Assembly: GCA_028023455.1 (NCBI GenBank)
Contig: JAQFVV010006220.1
Span: 7,049,852-7,113,851, forward strand
Source: Epiperipatus broadwayi
Taxonomy: Eukaryota; Onychophora; Udeonychophora; Euonychophora; Peripatidae
Length of the DNA stretch: 64,000 nucleotides
Direction of reading: 5' to 3'
Shown here: positions 27,849 through 38,307 of the stretch, in pieces
Layout: every line of letters begins with the position of its first letter
Numbering within the stretch: the stretch's first letter is position 1
Position numbers and translations under genes: made by a program
Notes under the pieces: generated by a model
Told to the model about the DNA's origin: nothing
The model's input: only the letters and a program-made list of their open reading frames with translations
The model's database searches: none

Positions 27849-29311
27849 AAAAACAAAACATTTGAGTTTTTCCAAAGAAAAGCTAAAGAATTTAAACAAC
27901 AATCAGCATTCTTTTCAAAACAAATTAAATGACATATTACTAAAAGTTTCCTTTGAATTTGCTTATTTGATAGCCAAAATAAATAAAAACTCATACAATT
28001 AGTGAAAACCTTACATTAATGGCAGTGATAAAAATTTGTGATACTATTCCTGGTTCCAAAGTTTCAGATTCATTAAAGAAAATTCCAATATGCAATGATA
28101 CAATTAAAAGAATAGATTCTATTGCCAATAATATTATGTCTATTTTAATGTCAAGATAAGACAAAGTAGTTTTTTTTTTTTTGCCCTTCAGCTCAATGAA
28201 TCAACTGACAATACAAGCCATGTCAATTTAATGGTTTTTGTGAAATATCTGCACAATTTTCAAATTCATAAAGATCTTCTGTTTTACAAAAATCATCTTG
28301 TTACAACCAAGGGAAAAGATACATTTGAAAAAGTAAATATTTTTTATAGTAAATGCACTTGATTGGAAAAAGTATGTTGGAATTTGCATTGATGGGATGC
28401 AGTGATAACAGATTGAATATCAGAATTTGTACCAGAGCCCAAAAATATTTGCCAGAATGCATGACATTCATTGCATTATTTGACAAATGGAAGAATCTGT
28501 TAGTAAAATATTATCAGAAGTTTTGAATGTAATAGATTACATGGAAAAACAATTCTGCCAATACAAGATTATTTGTATTTTATGCCAAGAAATGGATTCT
28601 AATTATGAAATGTTTTTATATCATACAGAAGTGAGATGGATATCTTGCAAAAAAATTCTCAAATAGGTTTTATTGTTAAAAGATAAATTGAGAATTTTTC
28701 TAATTGATAAAAACCATAAAATAGCAATGCAGTTTTGCGATCAAAAGTGGTCATTAATTTTTTATTTGATGAATTTTTTTTAAAAAGTAAATGAATTGAA
28801 TCACTCCTCTGCAATGACTAAATACATATATATTATGCCTAAATACATGATTGCAAGCTTTTCAAAATAAACTATCTACATGGTCACATAATTTTATAAA
28901 TTGTAATATTGAAATGGTCTCATCTCTTCAAAATTGAAGAAAATAATATTTTGATATCTGAAGATAATAGAAATATCATAATTAATCTTCTTGAGAATTG
29001 TATGATTTTTCCAAAAAGTATTTTTTTAATTTAGATGAAAACAAAGAACATGACTGGATAAGACTACCATTTGCTCCTTTACTAGAATTTCAACATCTAC
29101 GGTGGTCATCTCAGAAACAATTAATAGAAATAAGGGCAGATATGACATTTGAAATAGAATTTCACAATTCTAATATATCAAAATTTTAGATATGCAGACA
29201 AAAAGAATAACCTTCATTTCTAAGACAGTGATAGATATTCTTGTTATAGTTCTCACTTCCCTCAGAAATGAACTATTCCAGATTCCATCTTTATCTGATA
29301 GGATTATGCAT

Positions 29312-29856
29312 TGTTCCTGCTGGCCAATAGGCTAATGTACAGCTAAACACATAGCCAATGATTAGTACAGGCCAATAAACAATGATACTCACAGAATCTG
29401 AATGTTTTCAGTAAGGTCAGGGATCTGGCTATAAATTGTCCACCTTTTGGGAGAAAAGGTAGAGAACATCTGTCTGACCTACAAAGATGGTACATGTTCT
29501 CCCAGGGAAGCCCTGCTAACCTGAACAGCAGTAAACATTCCCACAATAGCAATATGCTATTTGTCCACACTGCTAAGCAAGTCCACAGAGGGACTAGATA
29601 CTGCTAAGACTACTGTTGACTCGAGGCAAGGCTGTCTTGTATAGCCGGAAGAGTCATTCTCCCTACCCATGAGACAGGCTATCAGGTGTAGCTGGAAGTG
29701 GTAGAACCACAAGACTTGAATCCAAGAATTCACATTATAACCATATTATTATGTATTGTATATATTTGTGAATATAATAAATATTATATTAATTGTAATA
29801 CTGGTGTTAGTATTATTTTCTGTAGGTTGGGTCTGTAATTTAGACCAAACACAACA
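29312..29856 (+). mobile_element. Probable solo LTR inserted in the hAT transposase
   Basis: A 545-bp, GC-richer block separates SLSDRIMH from ILISFASTYLCE, which are adjacent in hAT transposases, so the block is an insertion. It begins TGTTCC and ends ACAACA, so it has TGTT...AACA ends. It has TATAAAT at 29430-29436 and AATAAA at 29776-29781, in the order expected for U3-R-U5 of an LTR on the plus strand. No internal retroelement genes are present. A clear target duplication is not visible (CATT on the left, CAATT on the right is the closest). An unrelated insertion with chance signals is the alternative. Confidence 0.6.
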
Positions 29857-30359
29857 ATTCTGATTTCTTTTGCTTCAACTTATTTATGTGAAATTGCTTT
29901 TCATCACTTTTGCTAATTAAAATAAACATAAATCACCTGTATTATAAGAAAGATTAGAAAGAAACTTAAAAATTGTAATTTCAAATATTTTGCCAGATAT
30001 TGGTAATCTCTGTAATAATATCCAGTAATGGCCATCTCATTAAATATTATTGTTATTAAAAATGAATAATAGTTATTATTTGTTTCGTTTTTTATTTTAT
30101 TTTATATATGTAATGTAAACGTAAAACTATTAATATATGTATGCCTAATAATAATAAGATGTAGCTACTTTGTTATAAATGTAATAAACATATACTATGA
30201 TTTTGTTCAAGTGTAAAAAATGTTATTACCCCCATTTTCATAACACACTATATATATATTACTTTGTAAATACATGGTTAATCGACGGAGTCCGGAAAAT
30301 ATATTTTTGTTTTTCAAGAGGCCCTCATATCAAAAAGTTTGAGAAATACTGATCTATAA

Positions 30360-31700
30360 TATAAATATTGCTAAAAAATTAAACCATTGTCGTTACCATC
30401 ATTTAAAGATGTTTAGGTACAAACAGTATTTATATAAAATGCAGAGATCATTTATATGACTGCATATAAAGATTATTACTTTTATGAGAATTAAATATTG
30501 TGTGTTTGCAATATATAAATAAAAGATGATTAAAATAATTTTTGTAGGTTACAAATTAACTCTCACCTATATTTTATTATCTGCTGTAAGATTTTTAAAA
30601 GTTTGAGTAACATTTTTGTAGTTATTAAAAGGTTACGCATTTTTAAAAAATATGTATTACTGTATTACATTTTATATTTTTCTTTTTAGGTCATTCGTTT
30701 ACTTGAGTAATTTTACATTTTTTTCATTTTAATAGATATTATTAGTATTTGTAAAAAGATAACCTCAACAATGAATCTACAAGTGGTCGGATGTCATCAT
30801 AGCAGGAGAGTAAATGGATTTTTTCTTTTTTATATGAATGAAAATTATCGATGATACGCACCCGGAAGTTATTGACTAAAATGAATTTTAAAAAAACTTT
30901 CAACAACTTTTAAACATCTCCATTATTTAAAAATTCCTAAAGTTAATTCACTATGTAAGACTGCAATTAAAACCCAACCAAAGTATTATTTAAAATTAAC
31001 AGCTAGAAAAACTGAAAAGCCAAGCCTCGGTGCCAGACAGTCGGAGAATGATTGAACAGATAAATAGAAGACTTGTCATCAAAATTGTCCATATCCTGTA
31101 CAAAACATTTCTTAATTAAAATATCCTTAATTACATCCCCACTTACTTGATTGTAATGAGTTGATAATATAGCTAACTTGTTTTATATTTATATGATTTC
31201 TTCTGTAAATTTAACATAATTATATTGCAAGCATATATATGTAACCAAACGAATGAGTTTCTAGCAGAATACTTAAACCAGTATTCAATCCCATTTACTA
31301 TCGTTAAAGATAATGTTCATATAATGTTTGTGTGGGTGTGTGTTTACAAAGAATGAATAATATGCATACCATCCTAAAAGCTGAATCTTATATATGAAAA
31401 AAATAATAAAAAAAGAAATTTAAATAATTCAAAAAGACAACCCAAAACCCTCTAATAATGCCCCCCCCCCCCCAAAAAAAAAAAAAAAATCAGTATTACA
31501 AGAAATTAACTTTCGTTTTGTAATGAGAATTTAAGGATTCTTTTTTTGTTTTGTCTTCTAACTAGTAACAATCTGATACCAATTTACTTAATTAATTGAA
31601 TGGCTAATTAAAATGGCTTGCTACCTGAACCCCCATCCCCTAAGCCTGTTTATAATTTTAAAAAGGTTTCAAGTTTTACCCAAATTAAATTCAAATTCGA
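30360..31700. other. AT-rich spacer, no gene seen
   Basis: No supported frame. GC-richer patches near 30775-30870 and 31015-31050 contain no recognisable motif. There is a C13A16 tract at 31461-31489. Confidence 0.5.
31461..31489. repeat. C13A16 homopolymer junction
   Basis: Thirteen C followed directly by sixteen A. Length is probably unreliable in the assembly. Confidence 0.85.
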
Positions 31701-31709
31701 AGTCACCTC

Positions 31710-34690
31710 TTGACATCTTGGTTAATATTTCAAGTGTCCATCCATTATCAACATCATTAGCAATATATTCAGCCCAGTTCCATTTTTTTAATTCTTTGAA
31801 TTGTGTCAGTTTGTTCTCTCATATACATTTTTTATTTACGATCCCTTCTATGCATATTTTGTTGAATGGTTTCAAGTCTCTATTGCTGATAAGTATCCAA
31901 GTCTTAGATCCATAAGTAAGTACTGGTAAAACACATTTATTAAAAACTTTCCTTTTCAAAAACATAAGTATATTTCTTTTAATATTATTTCTATCAAATT
32001 CTATAATTAATTTAATTCATTATGTTTCCACCTGTAGTAATAATATGACTATTATCAATATTTACTTTATTCTTCTGAGAAAAACCATTGGATATTATTT
32101 TAGACTTTTTTAGCATTTATCTTTAGACCTCTTTTTGATTTTTGTCTAATAACTCTTGCAACATGTCTTGAAGCTCTGAAGCACTATTTGCAAAAACAAC
32201 AACCTCATCTGCAAAATGGAGAAGACTTAAATAATTTTCATTTGCTTTTACTCCCTTAGCTTTTCATTTTAATCAATAAAATATTTAATATAAAACTGAT
32301 CTAAAATGTTTTGGAGATATGAAATCAGCCTATTGTATACTCTTTTCAGTATTGATCTTATTACTATTATTATGTAATCTAATTATTGCTATTGCACTTT
32401 TGGTAAATATTCCTCAATGTAAAAGTATCCCAAGTCTATATTTCATCTCTCCAAAAGTACTTATAAAATCAAATGTCTTTTCATAATCTATATCCAAAGC
32501 ACACTGGCAAGTTATACTCATTAGTCCTTTCTATAATTTCTCACAATACTTGTATATGATTTATTCTGAAAAAAATTTAGTTTTAAATTCAGATTTTTTT
32601 TTGTTGTTGTTTAGAATCCAAAGTTTATTATAGACCAGTTATGCTTATTTTTTGACTGCTCATCCAATATCCCCACACTAGTTTTCAGTTGCATTAGATC
32701 CTAAAATCTAGGTGCAGTGCTCTCAGATTCAAAGCTCCTCACTGATGAAAGCCACAAGCTAGAAAACAGTCTGGGGATATTGGATGAGTAGACACTTGAT
32801 AGGGATTTTATGCACAAGCCTTTGGCATCCATTGATTACTCTGGCTTGCACTGAGTGGCACTACTGTATGGGGAGTTTTGCCTGTTTTAAGTCTATAATT
32901 TCTTATATTTTCTTTATTATCTATTTAGACATTTGGTATATAGCTTTGCCAATAATTTTTTTATTTTTTCACTTATTTCTTTTAAAATATCACTAACAAT
33001 TTCATTATTTCTCCTTAAGCTTTTTCTTTCATTATTATAATAACTGCATATTTCATTGCTTAATTTTAAAAGCTGGGAAATTCAGTAGTAACTGTAGGAG
33101 TTATTTTGCTTTCTTGTTCTTTATTAATATATAATTCTTTTTAGAATTCTTCCATACCCTTCATGATGTCATCTCTCTTTTTAATAATAGTTTTTCTCTT
33201 ATTGCAAAAATAATTTTTCATTTAATATTAAAGTTGTTACATACTTTTGTGACTTTTATTCCCTTATAACTTTGTTTGTTATTTCACAAGTATATTTTAT
33301 TACATCATTATTAACTCTTTTTTATAGCATTTTACAAAACTCTACATATTCAATGCTTCTAAATTTATCATTAAAAAAAAAAAATTCTATTCCTTCTTTT
33401 CTTTATACATTATAGTTTTAGTAGAAAATTCTGCTGTTTTTTTTTCATTAGCATTTTTTTTTTTTTGCAGTTCTTAATAGAGTAATTTTAGTGAGGTCTG
33501 AGTTATTCTCAAACTCTGTTAATATTGTAAAAAAATGTACCTTAATAGTTTCATCAGATTTTGCAATAATGTATCTCACCACTGATTGATGTCCAATTTT
33601 TGCATTAAATCCATTAAGAATATTACAGCCTTGAATTATACATTTTCTGCTAGTGAAAACATAATCCAATTCTACTGTACTTTCACTTGGATGCTTCTAT
33701 GTTCATTTCATTTTACCATATTTTTTTTTTTCAAAGAAAGATTTCATAATATACAGTTTTTCTTTTTCTGCAAACTCAAAAAGTCTATGTTCTCTCTCAT
33801 TTGTATCACTATAATCAAATTTACTCACTGCACTTTCATATTTCCATTGCTTATTGATTCTAATATTAAAGTCACCCATGTCAAATTAAAAATGTTATTT
33901 AGTCTCATAAAAACTACTTTGTACATCCATATAAAAATCCTCTACTTATTCATTACAATGAGAACTTGTAGGGGCATAAACCTGAATAATTTGCATTTGG
34001 TTTCTCCAATTCATTTAACAACTAACTTTCCCACTCTATCTGATATACTATCAGTCTTCAAAATCCTTGCTTTTCCATTTTTTATTTATAATGAAATTCA
34101 CTCCATTTGTACTTCCAATATTTAAAGTAAATTGTCTTTTCACCTTTTCTTCTAACTTCACAAAATTCAATGATGTCCCATTTAATAGTAGATAGTTCTT
34201 TCCAATTCATGCAATCTACTCTTACTTGAAAATGGTCTGCAATTGTAGGTACCTAAATAAAAATTTATTAAATGGCAGTGAGAGTCTGCAATCAGAGCAT
34301 TTTAATACCCTCTGCTTCATCTGCCAACTGTTGCCTGGCTAGCAACTTTACACCTTCCTGAGAGTAAGGGCCAAAATTTAATTTTGTCTGTCATGATTGT
34401 AAATATCTATGAAAAAAAGTATTTACATGCACATTTATCCTGCCTTCAACTGTTATTTCAATTAACACTATCAGGCAACTGAAAAAAGAACTGTGAACAT
34501 TTTTGATTTTAAACTCGGAGATAAATAATCAATAAACTCACCATCCTGACTGATGTATATTGATGTATAGTTCGTTTATGTTTATTTGCTATATGAATAA
34601 TCATATAACAATAACAGTTGCAATGACAAGATTGTATGGACTCAACATTAAAAATTTACTCCTCATTTCCTTTAAGGCCTCAAAGAGGAA
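31710..34690 (-). pseudogene. Decayed RTE-like LINE copy, antisense, 3'-truncated
   Basis: The plus strand here is the reverse complement of the element at 38.0-41.3 kb. Matches include AAGTGTCC/ATCAGAT blocks of the post-RT region (about 31720-31915), the motif C region (about 32185-32225), endonuclease blocks (about 33590-34240), the GC-rich N-terminal block (about 34260-34370) and the leader (34490-34690). The last 170 bp or so of the family's 3' end are missing or replaced. Many stops and frameshifts. Apparent plus-strand frames here, such as the one at 33586-34125, are only the complement of this relic. A foldback element is inserted near 32657-32890. Confidence 0.85.
32657..32890. mobile_element. 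Foldback element copy 2, inserted in the antisense RTE copy
   Basis: RTE sequence ends near 32656 and resumes near 32891 at GTCTATAATTTC. The insert has an inner hairpin whose arms are CTCATCCAATATCCCCACAC (32659 on) and GGGGATATTGGATGAG (about 32773-32788), and ends with GCATCCATTGATTACTC...GGCACTACTGTATGGGGAG, the core seen in the copies at 27.7, 50.4 and 52-53 kb. Only one outer arm is clear, so this copy is incomplete. Confidence 0.75.
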
Positions 34691-34949
34691 TCACAGAATC
34701 TTCTTTCAGCTAATCATAATTATTTTCTGCAGTCATAAAAAGATTAGGCTAAATTAAATAAAAAATTGATGGCAGTTAAACTTTTCAAATGAGTTATTAT
34801 TCAGCATTTATGTAAACCAGTAATTATAATGGTGATGAAATTGAAAAAATATATATGCAAAAATCTAAACTGATATAGTCAAAGTGTTACCCATATATAC
34901 TGAACCCTAAAGCCTACTAATCTACCATTGAGTAAATCACACAGAGCAA

Positions 34950-37290
34950 TTGGAAGTCTGTGGTTGGATAGAGGATATAATAAAAATGTTTGAGATCATG
35001 GTTCAGCATAAATAATAAGACTAAGATTAATAGATTATTATAGAAAAATAATATGATAGTAATGAAGACAGTTTTAAAAAAAATCATAAAAATATTTATA
35101 TATGGAAATCCTCAAGTATTAAAAATAGACTTTACAATTAAATATACTTTGATTCACAGAGATATGGGGTATGTATTTATGCACCATGAAGTTGATGTAG
35201 ATCATAGAGATAGAATTGGATATTATTTTTTTGTAAATGAGGAGAACTAAAGGGAAAAAAAGATAATTGATAAATTAAAATTGAGATATTTAAAAAACTT
35301 TTACGGTTTGTGTACAAAAAAAATGTCTAAATAATAAGTCTAATTGACAAAATAAATCCTAATAAAAGATGGGAATTATTATTAAAAAGTTAAAATATAC
35401 TGTAATAGATGTGATGAGTTATAGAAATAATAGAACAAATAAATCTTGGGGTAATATGATATGAATAAAATGATAGAAAGAAATAATAAGACAAATAAGA
35501 ATTCTATAGAAGAGTAAAAATTATATAGAAGACCTAATAGTGAATTAATGTGTAAAACAAAACAAAAAGCTAAAAAAGAGTAGCTAGAAGCAAAATGCAC
35601 AAAAATAGAGAAACTACACAGGGAAGATATGTTTGATTTAATTTATAGTGGAATAAAAATTTAAAAGGGAAGAGCAGATTTGTGGGAATGAAATACTGAT
35701 TGAAGATAAAAGTGGTAAATTGCTGGTAAAGAAATTAGATTGATGCATTGAAAAAATGGCAAAAAATATAGTCATTTACAAAAAATAAGCTTTCATCTAT
35801 ATTAATCAAAAAATAAAGTTGTATAGATGAAGATAAATAGGTTTCCTAATGGTATCATTGTAAAAAGTATTTTTCCTAAGCTGAAAAATGCAAAGTAAAG
35901 GGAATTGATGAGATTTAAGCTGAAATATTGAATTCTTTTTTGGGGGAGGGGTGGGGAGGTTTAAGAAAATTGTTTGATATTTATAATCTAAGTAATAACT
36001 CAGGAAAGTGATCAGTCTATATTTTTTTATGATTTCATTAGAAAAAAAAAGGCTTCATTAATCATTTTAAAACAAAAAAACTTAATCTCATATGACTAAA
36101 AAAACTATTGTGGATCTTGAATTTAAGGATTTTAAACAGAAATAAATTTGGACTTAGAGAGGACAAAAAAGTCAAGAGGCATTTGAATACTTTCAATAAT
36201 AATACCATAAGATATCTCACATGCTTCCAAAGGTAGTTATTATCATTCTATTTCAGAGCCATGTTAGCTTGAGTAATCAATGAAAAATAGATGATACAGT
36301 GCTATAAAATCCTCGTCTTCAGAGCATTTGGCTTTTGCCTCATAATAATTTGTTTAGCCAAAGAATAGAAAAGGTCTGCAGTTGTTATCAAATGGAAGTC
36401 TCTAAAATATGTAAAAACTGATCTCTATGTAAATATCTTATATAGTTATGCAAGCAAGTTAGAAGAGTTTAAAACCAATTTCACACTATTAGCTTGAATA
36501 ATATAAAGGAGTAAAAGATGCTTGTTAGATGTATGAATGCATTAGTTCTAGCTTTAAATTCTTTTTTTTTTTTTACTGATGTAGATAAAATCAAAACCAG
36601 TCGATTTGGAGATGGCAATTTTATTGCACCATATCATCTGATGTTCATTGATTGTTGAAGATTAGTAGTAGATGGTTTTAGAATAGGGTGAAAATAACGC
36701 TTCCAGATACAGTTGAACTCATGAGCATTATTGGTTAGAAATATATAAAAGTCAGAAATATTTGTTTTATTCAACTTAATAACATAGAAAAATAAAGATA
36801 TGGACAGGAATTAATTTTATAAAGATATGAATCAGAAAAGACATATGTTTAAAAGGTCTTTTTATGAAAAAAAAAATATGAAAAATTAAAAACCTTTATT
36901 AGGAATAACTTGATAATCAATTCCTATATATAGATGTAAGATTTAGATATTTAACAGAAAAGTGATACTAAAACTTTCTACCATACAATGAAATATGGAG
37001 AGATGAATGTTGGGAATTGCAAGATGGAATCAATGAATAAAATACACTGTAAAAAAATAAACAGATATTATTGACATCATTGAGATATTTAAGATACTGA
37101 GATAGAGTGGAATGGAGATGCTCTTAATCAGAATTCTAAAAGATTTTTACTTAGAGAATATATATGAGATAGATAGTTAAGATAAGAAGGTTTGCTGAAA
37201 TGAAAAAGAAAATCTATAGACTGAAGAAAGTGGATTAAATTTATGGCAACACATTAAAAATGCTGATGATAATAAAGCAAGAATACTGTT
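34950..37290 (+). pseudogene. Very degenerate EN-RT LINE relic
   Basis: Around 35053-35250 the frame reads like an endonuclease block (KKIIKIF-YGNPQ in place of KKDIKI-GDFNA, then GYVF, DRIGYYFFVNEEN). Near 35640-35925 there are EDKSGKLL and a KGIDEI-AE-LN piece resembling the KAPGNDGI motif. Near 36925-36965 and 36990-37290 the sequence aligns with the 3' part of the RTE family (TATGGAGAGATGAATGTTGGGA, then a GTTATTGACATCATTGA-like block). Stops and indels are everywhere. It may combine two relics of different lineages; the middle (36200-36750) is unassigned. Confidence 0.5.
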
Positions 37291-37985
37291 TATCTATTAT
37301 TTATTTAATATATTGCATTTGACAATGAATTTCAATTGAAAAATTGGTAATGAACATACTGAAGACTTTATCACTTAATAAATTTATTGCCAATATGTCT
37401 GCCTTTAGAATCATTATTTTCAGCTCATCATTAATCATGTAATTTCTTTTAGTTACCATCTATATATTACTATATATGTATGTGTGTGCGTTATTTAGCA
37501 CTCTTTAAAATACATCTTTTATTTGCGTTGGACTAATACTATTAATTAAGTTCCCTTCAATCACTGCCTCATTACTTCTTTGAGGAATGTCTGGAAACTC
37601 AGGGGTGAACTTTATTTTTGTAATGTTAGCAATCTCATACAATACCAAGCAGTAGCTTGCACATACCTTAGTATCAGAGTGATGTTACATAACTTAATAA
37701 CTAATGTAAATCATTTATTCTATCAATGCAATTCAAGAAAAATAATTGAGATGGAGACTTTAAAATTTAACAATAGTTTATTTAAAGTAGTAACAAAAAC
37801 ATAAACATGTCAATACTTTAATACAATTTTCTAAACAAAAAAATAATATCAGTATTATTGAGCAGGCATTCAATATTATGGTTTATAATAGTTGCACTGT
37901 ACTTCATCTCTCAACAATTTAAACTAAATTAGAGATAACATGCCTCCTTCCCTCTTTCTCTGATTGATGTTGCAATTAGGAGTAT
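37290..37985. other. AT-rich spacer before the best RTE copy
   Basis: No coding signal beyond short chance frames. A short TA/TG run lies near 37467-37490. Confidence 0.5.
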
Positions 37986-38307
37986 TTCAAATAAAATTTG
38001 CTATTAACTGAAAGGAGACCCTTTGATTCCTTCTGGAGGCCTTAAGGGAACCGAGCAGGGCAAATTCCTAATGTCCACTCCATACATTCTTGTCATTGCA
38101 GTTGTTATTACTATGTGCTTATTCATATAGTATACGAACATGGATGGGCTGCTCACCAACACACATTAGCCAGTGTGGTGAGTTTATTGGCTTTTTACCT
38201 CTGAGTTTAAGATCAAGAAACACCATGGTCTTTCTTCTCAGTGCCTGATGGGGCAGAATGAATGTTTGTGTAAATGATAAATATTTTTCTAATACATATA
38301 TACAATT

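Larger units (their letters stand above)
27336..29990 (+). pseudogene. hAT transposase, ZBED5-like, broken
   Basis: Pieces in order: MDKWIIRKSSKD start (27336); a BED-like finger (about 27500-27655) with IQYGLIQLTND, C-II-F (second Cys lost to Phe), a stop, then GKLICHLENIH; KVSFEFAYLIAK (about 27945); KIPICNDTIKRIDSIANNIM (about 28078); QLNESTDNTSHVNLMVFVKY (about 28190); YHTEVRWISCKKILK (about 28620-28665); EFQHLRWSSQKQLIEIRAD (about 29085); SLSDRIMH up to about 29311; and, after a 545-bp insertion, ILISFASTYLCEIAF of the hATC dimerisation region (about 29857-29900). In the family this protein cuts and rejoins element ends in the nucleus. Stops, frameshifts and both insertions make it non-functional. 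Confidence 0.85.
25919..30351 (+). mobile_element. hAT DNA transposon (BED-finger type), inactive, with target duplication
   Basis: The left end CCATGCTTCACAAAGTGT and the reverse complement of the right end, CAGTATTTCTCAAACTTT, both fit the hAT terminal pattern CAGTG-TTCTCAAA. The flanks are ATCTATAG (25911-25918) and ATCTATAA (30352-30359), an 8-bp target duplication with one mismatch, as expected for hAT elements. Inside is a decayed transposase of the ZBED5-like group. Two later insertions lie in it, a foldback element and a probable solo LTR, so the original element was about 3.7 kb. The leader (25919-27335) also holds three copies of a 54-59 bp tandem repeat and an unassigned GC-richer stretch at 26260-26450. 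Confidence 0.88.

Noticed and set aside
29343-29570. A 75-codon minus-strand Cys/Leu-rich frame
   Set aside because: It lies inside the probable solo LTR; the GC-richer composition explains an open frame by chance.
33586-34125. A 179-codon plus-strand frame
   Set aside because: It is the complement of the endonuclease part of the antisense RTE relic; its Phe/Leu/Ser-rich translation has no motif of its own.
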